Below are positions 43,386 to 54,719 of a stretch of 64,000 nt of DNA, in pieces. The notes under the pieces were generated by a model. That model saw nothing but the letters and a program-made list of their open reading frames with translations. It did no database searches and was not told the DNA's origin. Source of the DNA: Isoetes taiwanensis (taxonomy: Eukaryota; Streptophyta; Lycopodiopsida; Isoetales; Isoetaceae); the NCBI GenBank assembly GCA_021234155.1, contig JAJEKV010000107.1, positions 246,001 to 310,000 of the forward strand, read 5' to 3'. The position numbers were made by a program, and so were the translations under genes. Numbering within the stretch: position 1 is the stretch's first letter; every line of letters begins with the position of its first letter.

Positions 43386-46057
43386 TCAGAGATGGAAGGT
43401 TCCGCATTCTCGACAGAGATCAATTGGCCAGTTTCCAGATCCATGGTGGCAATTGAGATGGCCATCGGTGATAACAAGTTGGTCCGTGGCCCAGTAATGA
43501 ATACTCTTAGCCTGGCGGAGAAAAGGTCGTCCAACCAACATTTCATAATCACCAGGATCTTCTCCTGCTTTCCAAACACCAAATTCCAAGGGGAATTTGA
43601 GATCACTAATGCTAATATGGAGAAGAGGAGTGACACCTTGAGGGCGCGTGATATGGCCATTTGCCAACTTGATGTCATAGGGGGCACGATATAATTGTTT
43701 GATGCCCAATTGCTTCCGGAGCTTATCAGTAATAAGATTGACAGCACTACCACCATCAATTTGAACATGATTGATTTGCTGAGTGCCCACCGTGGCATGC
43801 ACCGTGGGTGTGGAGGTCGCAACAGCTCCAACCAGAACCGTGGGAAGAGGTAACTGATCTTTGAGAGCCGGACAGAGTTTCAAAATGGTCGCTAGGCTCA
43901 AAGGAATCTTGATCTTTGCGAGTTCTTCCTGAAGTTCCAAAGGAACATGTGAAAAAGGATCCGCAGGGTCCAGTGGAGCCGGAGTCTGTGGTAAGGAAGC
44001 GGAGACTTCTTTGAGAAGTTCGACTTCAGCAGCAATATTGGGATATGGCTGAGAGTGTGCGCTGGTGGATTTCAGAATACTTTGTCTCACTTTAGGCATG
44101 ATGTGAGGCATGAGTTTGGCAAGATCAAGTGCGAAGTGAACTTTTTTATCATCGTCATGAGGGACTGTTTCCACAGCAAAAGTGGGTTGCGTGTTATGAG
44201 GAATGATGGTCAAAGGGCGTGAAGCCCGTGTGTGACGTGAGACAAGACCAGCCCAATTGGACTGTTGGACGGGAGGGTTGAGAGCCTGATAAATCTCCTC
44301 CTGGGCTTGCTGATCCATAGGATTGGAAGTAGATGCGGCTTGCTGAGGTCGTTGTTGTTGAGGTGGCCGAGGAGGCTTTCTCAAAACAGGACGAGGGCCC
44401 TGTTTACCATTGGCCACCCAAAGTTGGTAAGCCGTGAGACAGACAGAAGCTGGTTGATTGGAACCCGGAAGTTGAACTTGAACTTGAGGAAGTTGAGGAC
44501 ACGCCGTGGTGGTGTGACCCCATTCATGGCAATGATAACATTGAGCTTTGGAAGGATCAAAGGGAGGACGGTTGCCTTGTCCCCGTGGCTGCTGAGATTG
44601 CTGCTATTGTTGATACTGCGGCTGTTGTTGAGTTGGATATTGCTGAGGCGGATATGACGGTTGTTGTTGAGGCGTGGTCTGGACTTGAAAGACCATTTTA
44701 TGACGAAAAGGTGTAGGATGAGAGCGCGTGCATTCTTTCGTGGCATGAATGCACATGTTGCATCTTTTACAATGAGGAGGTCCATTGGAGGAGTTGCATT
44801 CATTTGCCAGATGATCTTGATATTTACAAATAGTACACCAGATGTGAGCGCGTTGTGGATTTGCTTGCTGAGGTTGGACAGAGTTCTGAGGAACCATGAC
44901 GGGGGGCATGAAAGGGAGTTCCTGCAAAGCAACATCCCGAGAAGAAACATTGACCGAGTGATTGACTAATTCAATGGCCTGCTCCAGAGATTTGGGACGC
45001 AGGTATTCTGTCATGAGTCGAATAGCAGGAGGAAGGCCCTGCAGAAACCAGACGAGGATCTGGCTTTGCATGGGGTACTCTTGGAGTTTACTGACGAGAA
45101 TGTGAAGACGGTCCGCAAAATCCATGGCGGACTCCGTGGACTCTTGCTGGAGGTCATTGAGTTGCTTAAGAAGTAATTGGTCATCATCCGTGGTGCCGTA
45201 ATGAGACAGAAAGGCAGTTTTCATTTCTTGCCAACTTTGTTTCCAGTGACTCTTATTGGCCATTAACCACTGATGAGGGGCGCCTCGGAGCGTGGTCGAA
45301 AAGATATGAAATTTAAGTTGGGGCTGCGCATGACCATTCAGAATGGCCAAGGCTTCAAATTCCTCCATGTGTGCCGAAGCACTCTGATCCAGAGGTTTGC
45401 CTTTAGTGTTGCCAAAAGTGGGATAAGTCAGCTTCAAATTATGAGTGGGAGATGAAGGCGGGACTTGAGCATAGACAGGTAGATTTGGTTGAGAATATGC
45501 AGAAGCATAGAGAGGTGGGACTGCCTGGGACTGAGAGCCAGGAGGTGGAACTGAAAAACCCGGTGGTGCATAGAAAGTAGCATCCGGTGGGGAAGGGCCT
45601 TGGGAGCCATCCTCATTAGGTTTAAGATCAGTGGTTTGATAAACAGGAAGAGCATGCTGAAAAGATGGAGAAGACTGAAAGTCGTGAATGTGGATAGGGC
45701 CAAAAGACACTTGATGGTAGCCCATCCCAGGAGGTGAAGAAGGTTGTGATGGAAGAGGGGTGTGACCTGAAGGGATATTGATATAGGTGCTGTCAGGAGT
45801 CTGGAAATAGTGAGGCGTGGGCTGAACAAGGGTATGTTGTGGAGATTGCGGTTGTGAACAATGACGACACACAGGGGGAGAGCCTGGTCGAGAATGAGCA
45901 CGAGGGGTAGGAGGTGCCAACTGAGCTCGTGAGCGGATACGACCTCCCTCAATGTCATAAGCAACATATCCCAAACAACCTCGCGTCGTTGGTGGCGCTC
46001 CAGTCGAGCCGCCGTTTGGCAAAGAAGTTCTCCAGGAGTGAAATCTCGAGCCGACAT
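43386..46057 (-). pseudogene. Gag and protease of the minus-strand Ty3-type element
   Basis: Starts at ATG 46057 (MSARDFTPGELL), about 40 bases after the LTR, and changes frame near 45970. A long proline-, glutamine- and histidine-rich segment leads to the gag core (PTFGNTKGKPLDQSASAHM, FSTTLRGAPHQWLM, FLSHYGTTDDDQLLLKQL). Two Cys/His motifs follow: a CTIC-CNMC-type zinc cluster (about 44760-44840) and CYHCHEWGHTTTAC after an in-frame TAG at 44604 in a Gln run. The protease has QIDGGSAVNLI, with DGG in place of DSG or DTG, and LVGRPFLRQA. Reading fades near 43386. Confidence 0.8.
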
Positions 46058-46079
46058 GATGGAAGGAAACGAAAAATCA

Positions 46080-46097
46080 GACCCGGCAGCGACGACA
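46080..46097 (-). other. Candidate primer-binding site
   Basis: TGTCGTCGCTGCCGGGTC on the minus strand, one base after the LTR. Its position is right and it resembles the GC-rich class of plant PBSs, but I cannot name the tRNA. Confidence 0.4.
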
Positions 46098-46098
46098 G

Positions 46099-46680
46099 TG
46101 TTTGAGGTCTGGGTTCGGGAACTCCTGCAAGACAGCCCTCTGTGAGGACCCTTGGATCTAACAGGAGAATCTGGGGGCTATGTCACGCGTGATTTGCAAA
46201 GAGAACAAGGAAAAGAACAGAAAGCAAAAAAAGAACAATGTGATCACAATGAAGAGAACACCTTTCTTGATGTCAATGAAGATACATGAGCTCTCTCAAT
46301 CGAGAGAAAACTGAAGTAAGACAAGACTCAAAACTCATCTAAAACTCATGTGCTAGCTCTACTCATATATATAGTACAATGGCCTTTGGCCCAATATAGA
46401 CACTCTGACTGATCTCGGTGCCGACTCCTAGAAGGAGGCCTGATTTGCAGGAATGCTGGCGGTGCCTCTTGAAGTGCCTGAAATCATGCTGACGCTGAGG
46501 CGGGCGGTGACGGGCCGTCACTTGTCTGAGCGCCGCCTCTTGGTAGCAGACGCGGGTTTTGACTGCTTGGTCTTCTGTTGGGCCTTTGACGACTGACCCG
46601 TGCCTGGCTGTGGATCCTTGGACTTGACTTGGTCCGTTGTATGCATGAATAGTCCTGTACCAAGAGGCACAGGACTAACA
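46099..46680 (-). repeat. 5' LTR of the minus-strand Ty3-type element
   Basis: 582 bp, TGTTAG...CAAACA on the minus strand, flanked at 46681 by CAAAT. Confidence 0.93.
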
Positions 46681-47463
46681 CAAATACTGCAATAAGCTTT
46701 GATGCAATGAGGCTGGGCATTGGCCATATATTAAAAATGTATGAAAGCCTTCCTCCTAGCAAAGCTCCCAGAACTTATACAAAGAACCATCCAAGTGTAC
46801 TATGGTATACCACCTGTATATTATGAATAAATAGAAGCTAAATTATGGCTCACTATGTTAGTGTGCAAAACAGTATAAGAATAGTTGAATATTAGAAAGC
46901 ATCATCATGCATTTCCCCATGTCCATGCATCTTGCAAAAGTCCTGCTCTAGGCTGCGAAATGTCTTTATCTCAACTTCTAAATGTATCAGCATTAGATTC
47001 GTATGGGGGATATAGGAAAAGAGTCCACACTGAAAAGATCATGCCATTGCATTATTTCATGTATAAATGCATTGAATGGTGATATTTTCAAAGAATCTTG
47101 AAGATCCTTTAAATTAAACCAAGTGGTCCCCTTTTACCTCCTTATCTAATAAAAAGAAAGAATGATGGGTCCTGCTAGATCGATTGCCTAATGTCAAAAC
47201 TCGCAGCTTCAATACATGAACAAAGAAAACAAATAGATGCAGACTTACAAAACGATAACGAAGGGTGGACAGGCAAGAAGAAGGGCAAGCATAGATGCAT
47301 ATGTAACGGCCGGAGAATGAGCTCCAACGGTTCCATAAGAGCCTTGTTTCTGCTGCTTCTTTTGCTTGGAAAGGGCATCAGAATATTTGCCATCTTTGCC
47401 ATTTGCAACTTTGCCATTCTCCGAGAGGCGACGTTTGGCAGCCGGAACTTCCATGGAAACCAT

Positions 47464-49864
47464 GACAGATCTTCAACAAAACCCAAAACAGATCTTGTCA
47501 AAGGCAAGCCAGCATAGTCTGATACCGAATTTGAGGCCATTTTTGTCCCTTGTGGTGTTGCTTTTGCTTCTGTTTCAGACAGGCGTCTCGTGGGGTGATA
47601 AGGACCACGACGATGTTAGTGGCCCCACGAACTTTTCCCTTCTTATTTTATGCCCAGAATATATTCAACAGAATAGCATCTGAGAACATTGAGATAATAT
47701 GGCAACAACACTAATTGCATAACAAAAGAGCCAAAAGGATCTGCATCAAATTCAAAAGCTCTAGGTTTCATCCACGCTACAAATTTATGAAGGTCACCAA
47801 TTGTTGTAGCTAGGATAACGAGGATCTATCATTGTAGTTTTGGCTCTTCTTAGATAGTTATCTACCTAAGATACAAAATCTAGAATTGCTGCAACATGAA
47901 TAGCACATAACAAAAGAGGCAGATACTTATCCATCTATTCATGATGCACTCTCCAAGTAAATGAAACTTTGAATTAATACATGTGCCAAGGGTCAAACAT
48001 ATATGTTACTGTGTGCAGATCCATCTATTCATGAAGCATTCTCCAAATAGTTACTTCAATCTACAAAAAGGCAAATGAAATTTTGAATTAATACATGTGG
48101 AGAGGGCCCAACATATCTGCTACTGTCTGCAGATTCCTATCATAGAACTACTGCCTCAATAAACTTTTATTAATGCAAAAAAGAAGCATCCTTGTTGCAA
48201 CGCAAAGATACTGGGACAATATAAAGTCCAACAACCAAACCGGCATTGCAATTCACACTCGGCAAAAGCCCAATGCAAGATAAATGGAAAAAAAAAACAT
48301 GAATCAAGACAATATGAAGAAGAAGCAGCTATAATGCTCAAAACAATATTGCAGCTATAATGCTCAAAACAACATTTTAAAGGTTTTAATGTTCAGCTAT
48401 ACTGTACCGGTTATCCTAACTTACATGCAATCTATGTCTCTGTGAATTGTAGAGCCCTCAGGTCTCCATAGATAAAATTAAATGCATTTACCTTGAACAT
48501 CATGGCAACATTTCCAACATGACATTATGCTGAAGGTCACCTAGTACAGATTGAAGAAGAATTAATTTTCCACGTTACAACATAGAAATACTGCACGTAA
48601 ATCTTACCTCTAATTCCATCCATGACAATAGTGCACCTGTGTAAAGAGAATTGAATTATCCCATCAACATCTGCCAATTTACCATAACAATCAATCATGG
48701 CATTATATGAAACCATCCTGCTGAGGCATGTAGCATATTATGAAAATGTTACATCTGCAAAGTTATTCCTACAGTGCCAACTCTTGGCAGATAGTACAAA
48801 GAAGTGCAACCATTTTCTATGACGTGTACTACAGAGGCAAATCCTCACACAACTGACTCTACATGCACAAAGCAATAAACCAATGTAGGCCTACATGCAA
48901 ATAAATTGGAAAAATGACAGAAAAAGAACTGAAGAGAACTGAAATCTACTCACCTAAATGCGGCTTTCGATATCCTTTTGCTTTGATAGACAACAACGAT
49001 TTGCCCCAATTTCCAGCTCAATAGGTGGAACTCCCATGGACTGCTCTAAAAGTTCCACTGTTTACTTCAAATCAAGCTACTTTAAGTCTAGCTTCAGGGT
49101 ACCTAAATTAGAATCGTCAGAAAAAGATAAGAAAGCTTATTCACAAGGAAAAATGCATATAACAAACAGAGCGATAGAGTTGCCATGCAAATTGCAGCTG
49201 CTTACCCTATAAATACAATTGAAGATGCTTGCTGGAGCAGGGCAAATCGAAAATAGGACCTCTACTGCATGAAATCTGCAAAGAACGCATGAAAATCTAT
49301 GATCAAGCAATATTTTATCTGAGCGATGCCTCAACCACTGGTTTCGGGAAACACACTTTCGGGAATATTGCACAACGAAAGTCCAAACCTAATAGAAAAT
49401 TCGGAAGGCTCCTTCTGGAATCATCTTAGATAACCAGGATTTTGACGCATGGATGACTGTAAGTACGCAAAAAACAGCCTTGGCGATCTTACTCGAACAG
49501 ATGCCGAACATGCATGAACCAAACTATGAGGGGTTTTTGGTTTTCAATTTCTGGGGAATGGGGAAATTCTTCAAAACCTTAGGAAAATAGCTTAACAAAA
49601 ATTCCAAAAAGTTTCCCACCAAACCGGAAAATCCAAATTTAAACAGTAGAGATGACAAATTTTGTGATTCCACACGAAATTGTTTTTATGACAATGTTTT
49701 AAGGTGTTTTACACGATAATGTGGCGCTATTTAGCATTTTTTCACACATATTTTGTCCAAATTTGGCGCCATTAATATCAGAGGGAAAAAAAATAGCAAA
49801 AAATAAAATAAAATACTGCAACTTAAGTTAGCAAGATTTACCTATTTTACACAAAGAAGGGCAT
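47464..49864 (+). other. No recognisable gene
   Basis: AT-rich. It includes the region upstream of the DWF5 exon 1, where a promoter could have been. TGCAGATCCATCTATTCATGA-type stretches recur near 47930-48030. No frame has recognisable homology. Confidence 0.5.
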
Positions 49865-50886
49865 CATTCTAGAATGGGACTTGCATGAAACCAACAAACC
49901 GCCCGATAGATAGGCTTCTCATTCATCTCAGCAGATTTTCTACAATGGTGGATAGTGGGTAGCCGCACACATGCGAACTACCCACGACAATTAAAGGGAA
50001 AATCCAATTATATCATTTGGACCTCAAAAATACAATGCTAACAGATGTTCAGCTGGTGTACCTGCCGAAAGCTTATCACCGGGATTAAAAAACCCCGCCC
50101 TTTCGGGTTTTCAAGGAAAAACCCTAGTGATAAACCTTCGGCAAGGGGCTTAGACAAACGCAAGGCAGAGAAATCGCTCCCAAAACCCACGAATGGAGAA
50201 GTCGACACAAATGCCGCTCGCCAACCTGTACCTGCACATCACCAATACCACAAAAATGAAACAAAACAAACCTCCCAGAGTGGAGGGGCTGATTACGCGC
50301 GTGCCACGCGAAAAATATAATAAACAAAGAAGGGGGGGAGGGTGGGTTCAAAGAGAAAGAGATACTGCTGAGAGAGAAGAGGAAGCGCCGATGAGGAGTT
50401 GATGCAGAAACGCGCCTAAAATAGCGAACTCCCAACCAGAATGGGCATGCGCCGCCCGCATGCATGCAAAACATGCATGCTCGTCCCATTCTAGAATGGC
50501 GATCCGATGTCTCGGATCGATGGGATTCTAGAATGGAACTCGCATGAAACCAACAAACCGCCCGAATACCAAAGGACTTCCTTACAAACTAGGATCGAGG
50601 ACGAAGGTCACAGGACGAAGGCTAAAGGCCGGAAAAGGACAGCCTGAAAGAAACGCCAAATTGACCAAACCAGGGAGGGAGAAGCCCCTCCCCTGCCTGG
50701 AAACAATTTAAAGAGAAAGAGGTACTGCTGAGAGAGAAGAGGAAGCGCCGATGAGGAGTTGATGCAGAAACGCGCCTAAAATAGCGAACTCCCAACCAGA
50801 ATGGGCATGCGCCGCCCGCATGCATGCAAAACATGCATGCTCGTCCCATTCTAGAATGGCGATCCGATGTCTTGGATCGATGGGAT
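49865..50886 (+). repeat. Direct duplications with CCATTCTAGAATGG palindromes
   Basis: A 176-bp block (50351-50526) recurs almost unchanged 360 bp on (50711-50886). A 42-bp block starting ATTCTAGAATGG and containing CATGAAACCAACAAACCGCC occurs at 49866 and 50525. The palindrome CCATTCTAGAATGG marks the blocks, and CATGCATGCAAAACATGCATG lies in each long copy. This could be a decayed TIR element family. Frames across it have no known homology. Confidence 0.75.
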
Positions 50887-50943
50887 TAACTTCTGAAATT
50901 GACAAATTTATACACATCAAGAAAATTTGTTTATGAAGCTAAA

Positions 50944-51142
50944 TTACGAAATTTGTTGCTGAATTGAATCGCCGCCATTAGTAGGATCATGCTTTTCTTT
51001 GCCAACATTCATAAGAAGGTCAAATCCTGCCCCACTAAATGCCTCTTCGTCAAAGTTGTAAGCCGCATTTTGAATCTCGTCGTAACTAAAATCTTCAGTG
51101 GTACCAAGCTGGACGAAGTTCCACACCAAATCTCCTGGCATA
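50944..51142 (-). CDS. Hypothetical acidic exon-like frame
   Basis: 64 residues after a splice-acceptor-like TTCAG (MPGDLVWNFVQLG, DFSYDEIQNAAYNF, to a stop). The composition looks coding, but no family is recognised and no partner exon was found. It may be a gene scrap or chance. Confidence 0.25.
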
Positions 51143-51179
51143 CCTGAATGTGCATTTGTTATAGCAAACCAAATGCATG

Positions 51180-51620
51180 CTGGTGAATGCATTCTCAACA
51201 TGCTTTTTTTGCATGCTAGTGAATGCAAATGATGCCATGGTGTCATTTGCACCCCCAACACCCAAAAAAAATCCCCCCCTTTTTTTTTTGTGGGGGTGGG
51301 AACTTTTTTTGGTGCTAGGGGTTGTCCTCAAAGTGCCATTTCTAACAATGCTGAGAACGCCATTTGCATCCTCAGCATGGTTGGAAATGGCATCTTGCAC
51401 CCGCAATACCAAAAAAGGTTCAAAAAAAAAAAAAAAAAAAAAAAAAAGGAAACTTTTTTGGGGTATTACGGGTGCAAATGGCGCATTTGCACCCTCAAGG
51501 TGCCATTTCCAAACATGCTGAGGATGCAAATGGCTGCATTTGATATAGCAGACCAAATGCGTGGTGGTGAATGCAAATGGCGCCATTTGCATTCCTCACC
51601 ATGCATTTAGTAAAGCAGAT
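51180..51620 (+). repeat. Imperfect foldback around a long A-run
   Basis: GTGCCATTT, CATTTGCATCCTCAGCATG and TTGCACCCG...AATACC on the left of the A-run at 51421-51447 recur inverted on its right (GGTATTACGGGTGCAA, AAATGGCACC read in reverse, CATGCTGAGGATGCAAATG). The core signature is AAATGGCGCCATTTGCA. It looks like a MITE-like or foldback repeat with no coding content. Confidence 0.65.
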
Positions 51621-51759
51621 CATGCTAAGGATGCATGCAACATATATTCAAGAAACTGGTGCTATTTGACTAGGAAAACTAAAAAATCAAGTAGAAGAAG
51701 ACTTACCTTTACTTGCCTTCATGATTCCTGGTATCTTTAGTGTCTAGAGTGATGAAAAC

Positions 51760-52060
51760 AAAGCGCTTTAGCTGGCGCGCTTAGGGCGCTTAGGCCATCT
51801 AGCGCAAAGCACCGGCGCTAGGTCCAATAAGGCCATCTAGCAGCGAAAGGCCGTGGCGATCAAAGCCCGGGCAAAATTACCGGTAGTCAAAAGCCGGGCG
51901 GCGGCAATCGCTAAGAAGCAAAGCGGGATGTAGGCGGCGCTAGGCCATCTAGCAAAGAGGGCGGCGCCATCTAGCGGCGGCGCCAGCGGCATCGGATTTG
52001 GGCGCGTCGTAGTCGAAAGCGGCGGAAGCAAAGGGATGTAGGCGCTAAGCGGGCGGTGGG
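51760..52060 (+). repeat. GC-rich degenerate repeats with AGGCCATCTAGC
   Basis: GGCCATCTAGC or GCGCCATCTAGC occurs repeatedly (about 51793, 51831, 51946, 51966), mixed with GCGCTAGG and AAAGCG motifs. Non-coding. Confidence 0.6.
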
Positions 52061-52489
52061 TATGGCGGCTTCGTGGAAGCTGGGCGTAAATTTAAAAATG
52101 CCCGCCCAAATTTGAAACCCCTTCTCCCGCCCAAATTTGAAATTCAAAATTTGAAATCCCAAATTTGTTGTTGCTGCTCGACATATCATTTCTTTAGGCA
52201 CTTGTATTGTATAGATCCTTCTATAGGCCGATGCAGGGTCTTCGACGGTTCCTTACCGATCGGCACTTCTAGGCGGCTTCTTGCAGTCATTTATTTTCAG
52301 GTACATTAGCTGTTTACATGGGTTTTTTGGGCGCTTCTTTTTGAGGCGCTGCAATATCCTTACAAGATCCATATGCTCCAGTCGTCGATAGTTTTTTCAC
52401 CAAAATTGTGACCACCATACTCAGGTAAGTCTTTCTATATGCATCGTCTTTTCGTTAGAGCCATTTATCACATGTATACCTCCCCCCTG

Positions 52490-52830
52490 GCACCCCCAAA
52501 GAAGCCATTTGGGGCGCCATTTGGAGCCCTTAAATGGCTTCATGGTGCCATTTGGGGGGTGCCAGGGAGTAGGTATACCACGCAAATGGCGCCATTTGGG
52601 GGGTGCCAGCGGGCAGGTATACCACCCAAATGGCGCCATTTGGGGGGTGCCAGAGGGGGTAGGTATACCCCTTGGAGCCCGCAAATGGCTCCATGGCGCC
52701 ATTTGGGAGGTGCCAGAGGGGGCAGGTATACCCCTCAAATGGCGCCATTTGGGGGGTACCAGAGGGGGCAGGTAGGGGTGTGCCAGGGGGGTGCCATGGG
52801 GGGCAGGTATACTCCCAAATGGCACCTTAA
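52490..52830 (+). repeat. Minisatellite, ~48-bp unit with AAATGGCGCCATTT
   Basis: Five to six units joined head to tail, each with AAATGGCGCCATTTGGGGGG, GTGCCAG and CAGGTATACC. The palindromic core AAATGGCGCCATTT is shared with the foldback at 51.2-51.6 kb. Open frames across it are low-complexity artefacts. Confidence 0.8.
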
Positions 52831-52989
52831 GGATGTAATTGCAGTGTCACAAGTGCGGGCTCGAGACTGCGTTCTCCACTTTGTCTCTTGATTAACCTAT
52901 GCATTTTGTCTGCAAGAATTGACAATTGTGGGCCTATTCATTAGCTAGTCATGGTCGGTGCTTGGATTTTATTTATGGACATAGGGGAG

Positions 52990-53115
52990 GGTGTCCTCTC
53001 ACCCACTCTCCTTCAATGGCCCACTTTTTGCCCATTAATAGCCCACTTTTTACCCTTTGATAGCTCACTTTTGCCCTTTAATAGCCCACCTTGGCCCTTT
53101 ATAGTCCACCTTAGG
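52990..53115 (+). repeat. ~24-bp tandem repeat (TAGCCCACTTT)
   Basis: About five units of GCCCACTTTTTGCCCATTAATA with variation. Confidence 0.75.
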
Positions 53116-53369
53116 AACTATTTAAAATTGAGCTAAATGCATGGTCTATTGTCACTTATGGTCCAATGAAAGTCAATTGTGAGTATTTAGTGGTCTAATT
53201 GGGGGGTTTTTGGTGGTCCATTGAAGGGCATTTGGGGTCTATTGATGTGAAAATTACCATGAAGTTAAAATCTTTATGGCAACCTTGCAATTTGTCGAAA
53301 TAACTCGTGCTTAGTATCAATTGAAAGCTAAACTTTGAAATTTGAAAATGTTATTTCAAAATAAGAGAT

Positions 53370-53415
53370 TCCCCAAAAAAAAAAAAAAACAAACAAACAA
53401 ACAAACAAACAAACA
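53370..53415 (+). repeat. A-run and CAAA microsatellite
   Basis: A 14-base A-run followed by about seven CAAA units. Confidence 0.9.
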
Positions 53416-53857
53416 CCATCATAATAATTTTTTTTCGCTTAAGTGGGTAGTTTATGGGCATCCTCCCCTACAATGGACATTTTGTCAACTAAAGTTAATA
53501 AATTTTGTTGTTTCAAACAATGGACAAGGTTTTACGTTTAGACAACGTTTTTCCTCTGGATGATCTTAACTTAGCTTCATAAAGAGCAAAATACATTTGA
53601 TCAGAATACTAAGTAGAAACAACCTGGATCTCGGCCAGAAACAAAAAATCCTCCCGGAATTTTGAGCCCACATAGTAAAGTCGAAGCCCAATAATATTCC
53701 ACAAGAGATTCCCCTATCAAATGTTAATTACCAACCAACGTTTGATTTGTTAAAGGATATGGTCCTGGATAGCCAACATCTAATCAACTTAGATTAATCA
53801 TCTTCTACGTCACGGGTTCAAAATGGTGGATAATTCAAAATTTTTGATAATCAAAAT

Positions 53858-53925
<68 letters not shown>
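53858..53925 (+). repeat. GATA microsatellite
   Basis: About 17 GATA units, outside the DNA transposon. Confidence 0.95.
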
Positions 53926-54240
53926 TTATTTTAACGTTCACGGACAAACTGCCTCGTCAATTCTTTAGGGCTCAACTTGCAGTTCTTAATGAATAGGCCC
54001 ACAATTGTCACTTGGTTCAAAATGGTGGATAGTATGAAGGCCATTTACTCGTTGTCGTTTCTTTACTTGAAGTTGTTAATGAACAGGCCCACAACTGCCA
54101 GCCCGTTGCAGGTCAACTTGCACTTTATGCAAATCAAAGCGTGTTTGGTGGAATCCAGACTATAAAATAAGGAATTAAACAAGAGCCATGCATCTCACAT
54201 TCTCATATCAATCATGGATAGATCGTGTGCAGCTTGAACT

Positions 54241-54265
54241 AACAAGATTGCGTATTAAACGGGAG
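54241..54265 (+). repeat. Left terminal inverted repeat
   Basis: AACAAGATTGCGT then ATTAAACGGGAG, preceded by AACT. Confidence 0.8.
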
Positions 54266-54439
54266 CAAATCATCGAAATGAGAGCAAAAGGAATATTCCT
54301 AAAAGATTCCCTTTTTTACAAAAAAAGGGGTAAAATGAGGTAAAAAAAAGGGTTGCATGAAATTCAATTTTGACCCCCCCCCCCAAATGACTAGATTTTT
54401 TGTGGAACGAAAGAATTCTTTTTTAAAGTGACACTTTTC

Positions 54440-54562
<123 letters not shown>

Positions 54563-54719
54563 GCAAGTAGAATGTTCTTGAGTATGTTTTTATAGAGAAA
54601 CTCTAATTTCAAAGGATAAAATATTTAACAAGAAATTGAAGTAAAGTCTGTAACTAATACTGTATTTGAAGATAAAATCTTCATATTCACATGCAAAATT
54701 TACAGTCTTTTTCTAAGAC

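Larger units (their letters stand above)
38901..46680 (-). mobile_element. Ty3-type LTR element lacking RNase H and integrase, inserted in DWF5 exon 2
   Basis: 7.8 kb; LTRs 38901-39491 and 46099-46680; CAAAT on both sides (38896-38900, 46681-46685). Removing it rejoins the DWF5 exon in frame (VF-AIFEALLQ). On the minus strand it carries gag, protease, a truncated RT and a long unrelated ORF. Lacking integrase, it would depend on another element's enzymes. Confidence 0.93.
38589..47463 (-). pseudogene. DWF5: Sterol delta-7 reductase (7-dehydrocholesterol reductase) gene fragment, exons 1-4
   Basis: Exon 1 (47463-47249) ends AHSPAVTYASML, CPPFVIVL. Exon 2 (46813-46681 plus 38895-38820) gives WYTIVHLDGS, then in other frames NIWPMPSLIA, FAIFEALLQ and GPISPAGN-stop-PIYK. 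Exon 3 (38750-38695) gives NGMSAYVTTLAVYLAIW. Exon 4 (38614-38589) gives LGWFNPAI. Order, content and intron phases fit plant DWF5, an ER membrane enzyme of sterol and brassinosteroid synthesis. Canonical GT/AG ends are kept at introns of 435, 69 and 80 bp. Exon 1 has about 50 residues ahead of the conserved start. Exon 2 has two stops and frameshifts and is split by an LTR element. After NPAI homology is lost and an atpB scrap follows. It could be a dead 5' duplicate, with the working gene elsewhere. Confidence 0.88.

Noticed and set aside
43189-45455. Plus-strand frames across the 38.9-46.7 kb element
   Set aside because: Antisense shadows of gag, protease and RT.
51177-51592. Lys-, Phe- or Pro-rich frames across the A-run
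   Set aside because: Low-complexity translation of the foldback and its homopolymers.
52439-52891. Proline/glycine-rich protein frames on both strands
   Set aside because: Artefacts of the GC-rich minisatellite; open in several frames at once.
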